DNA of 64,000 nucleotides from Nocardioides aurantiacus (GTDB lineage Bacteria > Actinomycetota > Actinomycetes > Propionibacteriales > Nocardioidaceae). The first letter of the stretch is position 1. Each line of letters begins with the position of its first letter. The notes beneath the pieces are model-generated. The model saw only the letters and a list, made by a program, of their open reading frames with translations, ran no database searches and was not told the DNA's origin. Position numbers and translations under genes: made by a program. The stretch is from assembly GCF_003752505.1 (NCBI RefSeq), contig NZ_RKHO01000001.1, positions 2,790,001-2,854,000 on the forward strand, in the 5' to 3' direction. Positions 15,940 through 23,301 of the stretch are shown one piece after another.

Positions 15940-17145
15940 GTGGCCCAGTCCGAGGGGAGTGCTCCCCGCCCGTCCGACGACCCGACGTCGCGACCCCGGG
16001 ACCCCCGGATGTGGCCGTTGTACGCCGCGGGCTTCACCACCGCGTTCGGCGCCCACGCCGTCGCGGCCAGCCTGGGCACCTCCGACGACCTCGCCGGCTC
16101 GCTGCTGACGCTCGGCCTCCTGCTCGCGCTGTACGACGGCGCGGAGGTGCTGCTCAAGCCGCTCTTCGGCACGCTGGCGGACCGGGTCGGCGCCCGGCCC
16201 GTCCTGCTCGCCGGGCTGGTGGGCTTCGCGCTGGCCTCGGCCGCCTTCGTGGTCGCCGACGACCCCGCCTGGCTCTGGGTCGCCCGGCTCGGCCAGGGCG
16301 CGGCGGCCTCCGCCTTCTCACCGGCCGCCTCCTCGCTGGTGGCGCGTCTCAACCCGGCGGCGCGGCGCGGCAGCGCCTTCGGCTCCTACGGCTCGTGGAA
16401 GAGCGTCGGCTACACCCTCGGGCCGCTGCTCGGCGGCGTCCTGATCCTCGGCGGCGGGCTGCGGCTGCTGTTCGGCGTCACCGCCGTGCTCGGGCTGGTG
16501 GTCGCGGCGTGGGCGTGGCGCGTCGTGCCCCCCGTGCCGCCGCTGCCGCGCCGGCGCCAGACCGTGCTCGACCTCGCCCGGCGGCTCACCGACCGCGCCT
16601 TCCTCGCCCCGACCTCGGCGCTGGCGGGCGCCACCGCGGCGCTCTCGGTCGGGGTCGGCTTCCTGCCGGTGACCGGGGCGGCCGCCGGTCTGGGCCCCGT
16701 CGTCACCGGTGCCGCGGTGTCGGTGCTCGCCGCCACCGCCGCGGTGGTGCAGCCCCGCGCCGGACGGGCGCTGGACGCCGGGAGCCTCACCTCGCGGACC
16801 GGGCTCGTGGTCGGGCTGCTGGTCACCGCGGCCGGCCTGCTCGCGGCCCTGCTGCCCGGGCTCCTCGGCGTGCTCCTCGCGGCGGTGCTGATCGGCACCG
16901 GCACCGGCCTGATCACGCCGCTGGGGTTCGCGGCCCTCGCGGCCTCGACCCCGGAGTCACGCCTCGGCCAGACCATGGGGACCGCCGAGCTGGGCCGCGA
17001 GCTCGGCGACGCCGGCGGCCCGCTGCTGGTGGGGGGCGTCGCGACGCTGGCGTCGCTCGACCTGGGCTACGCCGCGCTGGCGGTGGTGCTCGCCGTCGGC
17101 CCGCTCGTGCTGCTGGGCCGACGCGCGACCGGGCGCGTGGGCTAG
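15940..17145 (+). CDS. MFS transporter (drug/metabolite efflux type)
   Basis: A 401-residue transporter of the major facilitator superfamily with about 12 helices. The loop 2-3 motif is GTLADRVGARPVLLAG, and helix 5 has the motif-C-like GYTLGPLLGGVLILGGG expected of exporters. GTG 15940 has AGGAG (15931-15935) four bases upstream; further in-frame sequence upstream is probably not translated. The substrate is unknown. It converges on the TetR gene four bases away. Confidence 0.85.
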   Translation: MAQSEGSAPRPSDDPTSRPRDPRMWPLYAAGFTTAFGAHAVAASLGTSDDLAGSLLTLGLLLALYDGAEVLLKPLFGTLADRVGARPVLLAGLVGFALASAAFVVADDPAWLWVARLGQGAAASAFSPAASSLVARLNPAARRGSAFGSYGSWKSVGYTLGPLLGGVLILGGGLRLLFGVTAVLGLVVAAWAWRVVPPVPPLPRRRQTVLDLARRLTDRAFLAPTSALAGATAALSVGVGFLPVTGAAAGLGPVVTGAAVSVLAATAAVVQPRAGRALDAGSLTSRTGLVVGLLVTAAGLLAALLPGLLGVLLAAVLIGTGTGLITPLGFAALAASTPESRLGQTMGTAELGRELGDAGGPLLVGGVATLASLDLGYAALAVVLAVGPLVLLGRRATGRVG

Positions 17146-17149
17146 GGCC

Positions 17150-17863
17150 TCAGCCGGTCGGCGCGGCCCCGGCCGCGCCGAGGTCGAGCGGCACGGCCGG
17201 ATCGATCTCGAGACCGATCTGGCGCAGCACCCCGTCGAGCACCGACCAGATCCACCCGGCGAGCAGGTCGACCATCTCGTCGGTCTCCAGGCCGCCCGGG
17301 TCGCCGACCCAGCGGGCGGCGGCCGCGTCGACGAAGCCGACCAGCCCGAAGGCGAGCGGCTGGGTGACGCGGGCGTCGAGGCCGACCGCCTCGACGTACT
17401 CGTCGAGCAGGCGGATCAGCAGGTGGGAGATCAGCCGCTTGACGTCGTTGACCACGTTGTCGCCGGCGGGCGTGGCCACGGAGTGGCGCACGAGGTAGAG
17501 GTAGAGCTGCTGGTTCTCGGTCAGCCAGCCCAGGTGCGTGGTGACCGCGGTGCGGATGATGTCGCGCGGGCTCGCCGACACGTCCCAGACCGGGGCGAGC
17601 GCCTCGAGGATCATCGTCTCGGCGCGCTCGGCGATGGCCGCGTTGAGCGCGTTGGCGCCGCTGAAGTGCCGGTAGAGCCGGGTGCGCGCGACGCCGGCCT
17701 CGGCCGCGATCTGCTCGGTCGAGACGTCCGCGCCGTGCTCCTTGATCGCCACCAGCGCGGCGTCGACGAACTCCGCGCGGCGCCGCTGCTGCTGGCCGCT
17801 CCACCGGGCGGCGCGGCCGTCGGTGACGCGGCCGTCGACGGGATCCACGGGCGAGGGCGGCAC
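17150..17863 (-). CDS. TetR-family regulator divergent from the AurF-like oxygenase
   Basis: A 237-residue TetR/AcrR regulator. The helix-turn-helix is VSTEQIAAEAGVARTRLYRH at about residues 47-66, with ALNAAIAERAE completing the DNA-binding domain. The ligand-binding domain ends in EIDPAVPLDLG. It faces the diiron oxygenase gene across 108 bases that contain a GGTAC-N5-GTACC dyad, the best operator candidate. This kind of TetR gene is commonly found beside AurF-like oxygenases in actinobacteria (from memory). The start could be GTG 17827 instead. Confidence 0.83.
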   Translation of the reverse strand: MPPSPVDPVDGRVTDGRAARWSGQQQRRRAEFVDAALVAIKEHGADVSTEQIAAEAGVARTRLYRHFSGANALNAAIAERAETMILEALAPVWDVSASPRDIIRTAVTTHLGWLTENQQLYLYLVRHSVATPAGDNVVNDVKRLISHLLIRLLDEYVEAVGLDARVTQPLAFGLVGFVDAAAARWVGDPGGLETDEMVDLLAGWIWSVLDGVLRQIGLEIDPAVPLDLGAAGAAPTG

Positions 17864-17909
17864 AGCCGGAGGTTACCCGGCTCACACCCGACCGCCCTGT
17901 CCAGATACG

Positions 17910-17924
17910 GGTACGCGCTGTACC
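17910..17924. promoter_or_regulatory. Candidate TetR operator
   Basis: GGTAC-GCGCT-GTACC is a perfect five-base dyad, extended to ACGG-/-CGT with a one-base shift, midway between the divergent TetR and oxygenase genes. A TAGGTT at 17928-17933 next to it could be the -10 of the oxygenase promoter. Its position fits repression of both genes. Confidence 0.45.
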
Positions 17925-17971
17925 GTCTAGGTTGCAGTGACGTCGTGTACCACCTACCTCTGGGAGCCCGC

Positions 17972-18883
17972 ATGACCACGCTCACCCCCTCGCCCGCCTC
18001 GTCGACCGCCGACACCCGGGACGCCTCGCAGCGGCTCCTGGACTCCTCGGCGGCGCTGTCCTACGACCCCGCCACCGAGGTCGACTGGGACACCCCGCTC
18101 GACCCGGGCCACTACGGGCTGAACCCGGAGTGGAGCACGCTCTACGGCACGGGGCTGTGGGAGGAGATGAGCGAGGCGCAGCGGGTGACGCTGACCCGGC
18201 ACGAGGTCGCCTCGATCATGAGCACCGGCATCTGGTTCGAGATGATCCTGCAGCAGATGGTGCTGCGCGACCAGTACTGCACGGACTACGCGGCGTCGGA
18301 CTTCCAGTTCGCGCTGACCGAGATCGCCGACGAGTGCCGGCACTCGATCATGTTCGCCCGCGCCTGCTCGACGATGGGCATCCCGGCGTACTTCCCGACC
18401 AAGGCGAGCATCCGGCTCGGCCGCGGCTTCAAGGCGCTGGCCAGCGCCGAGGTCGCCTACGGCGGGATCCTCGTCGCCGAGGAGGTCCTCGACGTGATGC
18501 AGCGCGACTGGATGCGCGGGGAGCAGGTGCTGCCGATCGTGCGCACGACGAGCAAGATCCACGTCGTCGAGGAGTCGCGCCACATGAAGTTCGCACGCCA
18601 GGAGATGCGCGAGCGCATCGCGGGCGCGCGCCCCGCGCGCCGCAAGACCTCCGCCCTGGTGATCGCCGTCGCCGCGCACCTGATCGTGTCCAACATGGTC
18701 AACGACGGGGTGTACGCCGCGGCGGGGCTCGACCCGGAGCGCGCGCTCGCGGAGGCCAGGGCCAACGAGCACCACCACACCCTGATGCGGTCCAGCTGCG
18801 CCCACCTGATGGAGTTCCTCGACGAGCTGGGGCTGCTGACCAAGCCCGCGCTGCGGCTCTACCAGCGCGTCAGCATGGTCTGA
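17972..18883 (+). CDS. AurF-type diiron oxygenase
   Basis: A 303-residue ferritin-fold non-haem diiron enzyme of the AurF (p-aminobenzoate N-oxygenase) family. Iron ligands are visible as paired E-x-x-H-type motifs: EIADECRHSIMFARA in the first bundle half and VVEESRHMKFARQEM in the second, with ASAEVAYGGILVAEEV and TRHEVASIMSTGIWFEMI supplying additional Glu ligands. The family oxidises aryl amines or hydroxylates other substrates; this substrate is unknown. ATG 17972 follows GGGAG. The ferredoxin-reductase fusion starts seven bases downstream and is the obvious electron donor. Confidence 0.87.
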   Translation: MTTLTPSPASSTADTRDASQRLLDSSAALSYDPATEVDWDTPLDPGHYGLNPEWSTLYGTGLWEEMSEAQRVTLTRHEVASIMSTGIWFEMILQQMVLRDQYCTDYAASDFQFALTEIADECRHSIMFARACSTMGIPAYFPTKASIRLGRGFKALASAEVAYGGILVAEEVLDVMQRDWMRGEQVLPIVRTTSKIHVVEESRHMKFARQEMRERIAGARPARRKTSALVIAVAAHLIVSNMVNDGVYAAAGLDPERALAEARANEHHHTLMRSSCAHLMEFLDELGLLTKPALRLYQRVSMV

Positions 18884-18890
18884 GGCGCAG

Positions 18891-20405
18891 GTGCCGTACG
18901 CCATCACGCAGTCCTGCTGCAGCGACGCCTCCTGCGTCTCGGTCTGCCCGGTCAACTGCATCCACCCCACGCCGGACGAGCCCGACTTCGGGACGACCGA
19001 GATGCTCTACGTCGACCCACGCGCCTGCATCGACTGCGGCGCCTGCGCCGACGCGTGCCCGGTCGACGCGATCTTCCCGACCGAGTCGCTGCTCGACGGT
19101 CCCGACGCGGCGTACGTCGAGCTCAACCGGGCCCACTACGACGACACCACCGCACCCGACGACGACGACCGCGGCTGGAGCGCGCCGACCTTCCCGGTCG
19201 CGCTCGAGCCCCACGCCGCCCGCCTGCGGGTGGCGGTGGTCGGCACCGGCCCGTCCGCGAGCTACACCGCCTCCGCGCTGCTCACCACCAGCGCCGAGGT
19301 GACGATGCTCGACCGGTTGCCCGTGGCGGGGGGCCTGGTGCGGTTCGGCGTCGCGCCCGACCACGGCAGCACCCGCGCCGTCGCCGACCGGTTCGCGACC
19401 GTGTTCGGCAACCCGCGCCTGGAGATGTGCCTGGGCGTGGAGGTCGGCCGCGACGTCACCCACGCCGAGCTGCTCGAGCACCACGACGCGGTGGTGTACG
19501 CCGTCGGCGCCGCCGCCGACCGCACGCTCGGGGTGCCCGGCGAGGAGCTGCCCGGCAGCCTGCCCGCCCGGCGGTTCGTCGGGTGGTACAACGACCAGCC
19601 CGAGGTGCCGGCCGACCTCGTCGAGCTCGACCTCGGCTCCCCCGCCCGGGCCGTGGTGGTGGGCAACGGCAACGTCGCCCTCGACGTGGCCCGGCTGCTG
19701 CTCACCGACCCCGAGGAGCTGGCCGCGACGCCGATCGCCCGGCACGCCCTGGCGGCGCTGCGCCGCAGCACCGTGCGCGAGGTCGTCCTGGTGGGTCGAC
19801 GGGGTCCCCACGACGCGGCGTACTCGCTCTCGGAGCTGCGGCCGCTGCTGGCGCGCGACGACCTCGACGTGGTCGTCGACGGCGACGCCGCCACGCTCGC
19901 GGCCGTCGCCGACGCGGAGCCCGGCAGCAAGGCGGCCGCGCTGCAGGGCCTGCCCGTCGGCCGGCTCGACGCGGCCGCACCGGTGGGCGGCCGCCGGCGC
20001 CTGGTGCTGCGCTTCGGCTCCGTGGTGGAGCGGGTCGACGGGCCGGGCCGGGTGGCCTCGGTGCGACTGACCGGCGGCGGCGAGCCCGTCGACCTGCCGA
20101 CCGGGCTGCTGCTCCGCTCGGTGGGCTACCGCAGCGAGCCGGTCGCCGGGCTGCCGTTCGACGCCGGGACCCACACCGTGCCCCACGACGCGGGGCGGGT
20201 CGTCGATCCCGCCAGCGGGACGCCCGTCGCCGCGGCGTACGTCGTGGGGTGGGTCAAGCGCGGACCGCGCGGCGGTATCGGCTCCAACCGGGCCGACGCC
20301 TCCGAGACCGTCGCCTCGCTCGTCGCGGACGCCAACGCCGGCCGGATCGGGGCGGGGCGGGGCTCGGCGCGGTCGTTCCGGCGCCTGCTGCGCTCGCGCC
20401 GCTGA
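18891..20405 (+). CDS. Ferredoxin / ferredoxin-NADP reductase fusion (FprB-like)
   Basis: A 504-residue fusion. Residues 1-65 form a bacterial ferredoxin with clusters ligated by CCSDASCVSVCP and CIDCGACADACP. A flavoprotein reductase of the adrenodoxin-reductase type follows: FAD motif VAVVGTGPSASYTASALL near residue 110, GGLVRFGVAPDH, and NADP motif VVVGNGNVALDVARLL near 260, ending with WVKRGPRGGIGSN. Same architecture as mycobacterial FprB. It should move electrons from NADPH through its own Fe-S clusters to the adjacent diiron oxygenase. The start is GTG 18891, only seven bases after the oxygenase stop. Confidence 0.9.
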   Translation: MPYAITQSCCSDASCVSVCPVNCIHPTPDEPDFGTTEMLYVDPRACIDCGACADACPVDAIFPTESLLDGPDAAYVELNRAHYDDTTAPDDDDRGWSAPTFPVALEPHAARLRVAVVGTGPSASYTASALLTTSAEVTMLDRLPVAGGLVRFGVAPDHGSTRAVADRFATVFGNPRLEMCLGVEVGRDVTHAELLEHHDAVVYAVGAAADRTLGVPGEELPGSLPARRFVGWYNDQPEVPADLVELDLGSPARAVVVGNGNVALDVARLLLTDPEELAATPIARHALAALRRSTVREVVLVGRRGPHDAAYSLSELRPLLARDDLDVVVDGDAATLAAVADAEPGSKAAALQGLPVGRLDAAAPVGGRRRLVLRFGSVVERVDGPGRVASVRLTGGGEPVDLPTGLLLRSVGYRSEPVAGLPFDAGTHTVPHDAGRVVDPASGTPVAAAYVVGWVKRGPRGGIGSNRADASETVASLVADANAGRIGAGRGSARSFRRLLRSRR

Positions 20406-20414
20406 CGCCGCGGG

Positions 20415-20564
20415 TCAGTCCCCCCGCTCGAGGCGCTCACCGCGCAGTGCCTGCTCCTGCGTCCGCCAGGACCGGCCGGTCCACCAGCGGTGCCGGCGCG
20501 GATCCTCGGGGTCGCGGTACCACCCGGGTTGGTCCGGGGACGGATCGGGCGGCGGAGCGGACAT
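20415..20564 (-). CDS. Small DUF2510-type protein
   Basis: A 49-residue protein whose core is QPGWYRDPEDPRRHRWWTGR, the WW-like GWYxDPxxxxxxRWWxGxxW signature of DUF2510, normally found next to membrane segments in actinobacteria. Here the domain stands alone. ATG 20564 is used; ATG 20576 or 20630 are possible. It is convergent with the ferredoxin reductase. No function known. Confidence 0.55.
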   Translation of the reverse strand: MSAPPPDPSPDQPGWYRDPEDPRRHRWWTGRSWRTQEQALRGERLERGD

Positions 20565-20732
20565 CCCGCAGGACATGCCCGGGTCGTGGGGTCGCGAAAC
20601 GCAGGTGAGACGGGCGCCACGCACCCGCACGAGGGGGCCCGGGCCCCCGGCGCCGGACGGCGGCGGGGGCCCGGGGGGCCGGGTCAGCCGTGGTGAAGAC
20701 CCGACCCGCTCTCACCCCCGGTGGCGGCGCGC

Positions 20733-20978
20733 TCAGCGCACCCGCGTCACCGGGGTCGTCTCCGACCGCGCGAGCGCCTGCTCCGCGAGCACCCACCCGT
20801 AGGACGGCCAAGTCCCGTCGTCGTGACGCGACGGGCGCTCGCCACGGGTCGCCGGACGCGGGGACACCGAACGCGGGGTCGCCCGACCCACGAGGTCGAG
20901 GAGGCGCAGCGAGCCGATCAGCCCGCCGGCCATCGCGAGCAGCACCACACACCCGACCAGCACCTGCACCGACGACAT
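20733..20978 (-). CDS. Small single-pass membrane protein
   Basis: An 81-residue protein with one N-terminal membrane helix (VQVLVGCVVLLAMAGGLIGS) and a basic, low-complexity cytoplasmic tail ending in SYGWVLAEQALARSETTPVT. AGGGG at 20993-20989 lies ten bases before ATG 20978; GTG 20984 is an alternative. No family recognised. An AT-rich stretch for this genome (21003-21055) lies upstream and may hold its promoter. Confidence 0.5.
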   Translation of the reverse strand: MSSVQVLVGCVVLLAMAGGLIGSLRLLDLVGRATPRSVSPRPATRGERPSRHDDGTWPSYGWVLAEQALARSETTPVTRVR

Positions 20979-21039
20979 CGCCACCACCCCTGCAACGACT
21001 CTAGGGGGATTTCGTCCGGATTGATACGTTCGTTGCGTC

Positions 21040-21759
21040 TTAAACCGATTTGTCGGACTTGCTGGCGGCCGTCACGACCCCGTCGTGCGCCTCGACGACC
21101 TCCCGGGCGATCACGACCACCTTGCGGTTCTGCTCGCTGGAGAGGCGACGGAGCAGGTTGAACGCCTGGTGGGCCGTCACGGCGTACTGCGCCATCAGCA
21201 GGCCGGTGGCCTGGCCCAGCACGGTGCGGTTGTGCACGGCGGTCGTCAGACCCTCGATCTGCTCGGCGGCGGTGATCGCGACGGCTGCGTGGGCGGCGTA
21301 CACCATGGCCTCGTCGAGGTCCTCGGCGCTGAAGGCCGCGCGCCGGTGGGAGAACAGGTTGAGCGCCCCGAGCCGGTCGTCGTGGGTGAACAGCCGCACG
21401 CAGACCATGCTGCGCACGCCCAGCTCGGCCACCGCCCGGGGTGCCCAGAGCGGCCAGCGCGTGTCGAAGCCGAGGTCGGTGGCCGAGACCACCTCCTCGT
21501 GCCAGGCGGCGTCGACGCACGGCCCCTCCCCCAGCTCCTGCTGCAGCCGGTCCGCCGCGACGGGGACCTCTCCGGTGCAGGCCGAGGTCCGGATGCGACC
21601 GGCTGTCGTGGCCAGCGAGATGCCCGCCGAGTCGCAGCCCTCGATCAGGTCGACGACCGCCTGCACCACGTGCTGCAGGGTCTGCGCGGCCGACTCCTCC
21701 GAGCGCAGGTCACGGGCGAGGTCGGCCATCCGGCTGCTGGTGCCGTCCGCCGTCGCCAT
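21040..21759 (-). CDS. GAF-ANTAR regulatory protein
   Basis: A 239-residue GAF-ANTAR protein. The GAF domain (about residues 25-165) has the family motifs GCDSAGISL, LGEGPCVDAAW, DTRWPLWAP and LGALNLFSH. The ANTAR domain (about 170-230) is complete: VHNRTVLGQATGLLMAQYAV, then AFNLLRRLSSEQNRKV and an aromatic/Ala pattern for RNA binding. It ends with a Lys/Ser tail (ASKSDKSV) encoded by unusually AT-rich codons. Divergent from another GAF gene at 21884. Sensor ligand and RNA targets unknown. Confidence 0.87.
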   Translation of the reverse strand: MATADGTSSRMADLARDLRSEESAAQTLQHVVQAVVDLIEGCDSAGISLATTAGRIRTSACTGEVPVAADRLQQELGEGPCVDAAWHEEVVSATDLGFDTRWPLWAPRAVAELGVRSMVCVRLFTHDDRLGALNLFSHRRAAFSAEDLDEAMVYAAHAAVAITAAEQIEGLTTAVHNRTVLGQATGLLMAQYAVTAHQAFNLLRRLSSEQNRKVVVIAREVVEAHDGVVTAASKSDKSV

Positions 21760-21883
21760 CCCCCGAACCTAGTCCAGCGGGACCCCTTCCCCCACCCGCG
21801 CGGGGCCTCCCCCCAGGTTCGCGATCACCGCCACGGGATACCGAGGGGCCCCACCAGGAGCGACCAGGAGCGAGGAGAGCGAC

Positions 21884-22573
21884 GTGAGGCCCATCCCGCA
21901 GACGGTCACGTTGGCCGCCGAGCTCGGGCGCGTCGAGCCGGACGTCGACGTGCTCGCCGACCTGCAGCGCACCGCCGACGAGCTGCAGGCCCTGGTCCCC
22001 GACTGCGTCGGCCTCAGCGTCACCTGGACCGAGGAGGGGCTGGTCTTCACGCTGGTCGCCAGCGAGGAGGAGCTGGCCGTGCTCGACGCCGTCCAGCACC
22101 TCTCCGAGTGCCCGGAGCCGCGACCTGCGGGCAGCGTCACCGCCGCACCCTGCGCACCGCCGCTGGACGAGCAGGCGTGGCAGGTGCTCGCCCAGGCCGG
22201 CGCCGCCCGGGCGGTGCGCAGCTCGGTGACGGTGGCCCTGACCGCCGCCGACCGGGTGGTCGGCAGCGTCACCCTGTACGCCGCGTCGGACCACGCCTTC
22301 GCCGACCGTCACGCCGAGATCGCAGCCGTGCTGGGGACCTCGGCCACCGACCTGGTCACCAACGCCGACCTGGCCTTCACCACCCGCCGGCAGGCGGAGG
22401 CCTCGCCCGCGGCGCTGCGCTCCCACGACGACGTCGACACCGCCGCGGGTCTCGTGGCCGCGGTGCTGCGCGTGGACCCCGAGGCCGCCGTACGCCGCTT
22501 GCGCGCCGCCGCCGCGGGCGCCGGCATCACGCCCGAGCAGCTCGCCCGTAGCCTCGTCAGGCTGTGGGGCTGA
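21884..22573 (+). CDS. GAF protein with degenerate ANTAR-like C-terminus
   Basis: A 229-residue protein. The middle region (about residues 30-170) is GAF-like (VPDCVGLSVTW, RSSVTVALTAADRVVGSVTL). The last 50 residues resemble an ANTAR domain in pattern (DTAAGLVAAVLRVDPEAA, RLRAAAAGAGITPEQLA) but lack the usual Gln/Lys-Gly-x-aromatic motif, so RNA binding may be lost. GTG 21884 lies a few bases after GAGGAGAG. It diverges from a canonical GAF-ANTAR gene, suggesting duplication and decay or specialisation. Confidence 0.65.
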   Translation: MRPIPQTVTLAAELGRVEPDVDVLADLQRTADELQALVPDCVGLSVTWTEEGLVFTLVASEEELAVLDAVQHLSECPEPRPAGSVTAAPCAPPLDEQAWQVLAQAGAARAVRSSVTVALTAADRVVGSVTLYAASDHAFADRHAEIAAVLGTSATDLVTNADLAFTTRRQAEASPAALRSHDDVDTAAGLVAAVLRVDPEAAVRRLRAAAAGAGITPEQLARSLVRLWG

Positions 22574-22644
22574 CCCCGGTCCGGCCCGTCCGGCCCCGTC
22601 CGACCCCGGTGGGGTCCTCCCGCCGGGCGTGGCACGATGCCCCG

Positions 22645-23301
22645 ATGACCTCCCCGTCGACCGGCCCGTCGACCGGCCCGTCGACCAGCGCGGCTGCCGG
22701 GCGGCGCGGTCGCCCGGGCTACGACCGGGAGACGGTGCTGAGGCGGGCGGTCGAGCTGTTCAACGAGCGCGGGTACGACGCGACGAGCACCGCCGACCTG
22801 GCCCGTGAGCTGGGCGTCTCCAAGTCGGCGATCTTCCACCACGTGTCGAGCAAGGAGGAGCTGCTGGCCTCGGCGCTGGACGAGGCGCTGACCGCGCTCG
22901 ACGCCGCGGTCGACGCCGCCGGCGACGCTCCCGCTGCCACGACCGGCGGGACCAGCGCGACCGAGCGCCTGCGCGCGACGGTGGCCGAGTCGGTGCGCAT
23001 CCTGGTCGACCACCTCCCCGCGGTCACCCTGCTGCTGCGCGTGCGCGGCAACAGCCCGGTCGAGCAGGCGGCGCTCGAGCGCCGCCGGGTCATCGACGAG
23101 AAGCTCGCACGGCTGGTGCGCGACGCGGCCGACGAGGGGACGCTGCGCACCGACCTCTCCTCCGAGCTGATCAGCCGGCTGGTCTTCGGCACGGTCAACT
23201 CCCTGGTGGAGTGGTACCGCCCCGACGGGACGCTCTCCCCCGACGACCTCGCGGCGCAGGTGACGGCGCTGGCCTTCGACGGCCTGTCCACCCGCGACTA
23301 G
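22645..23301 (+). CDS. TetR-family regulator
   Basis: A 218-residue TetR regulator. After an N-terminal segment with a short STGP repeat, the DNA-binding domain reads GRRGRPGYDRETVLRRAVEL and TSTADLARELGVSKSAIFHH (recognition helix) followed by KEELLASALDEAL. The C-terminal domain resembles that of regulators of acyl-CoA or phenylacetate catabolism (KstR2/PaaR-like), but no such pathway is adjacent. Its stop shares CTAG with the stop of the convergent aftA-like gene. ATG 22645 is the only plausible start. Confidence 0.82.
   Translation: MTSPSTGPSTGPSTSAAAGRRGRPGYDRETVLRRAVELFNERGYDATSTADLARELGVSKSAIFHHVSSKEELLASALDEALTALDAAVDAAGDAPAATTGGTSATERLRATVAESVRILVDHLPAVTLLLRVRGNSPVEQAALERRRVIDEKLARLVRDAADEGTLRTDLSSELISRLVFGTVNSLVEWYRPDGTLSPDDLAAQVTALAFDGLSTRD

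Noticed and set aside
14368-16056. Long minus-strand frame opposite chrA
   Set aside because: Composition is Gly/Asp/His/Arg-rich without motifs, typical of antisense frames in high-GC DNA; chrA on the plus strand is clear.
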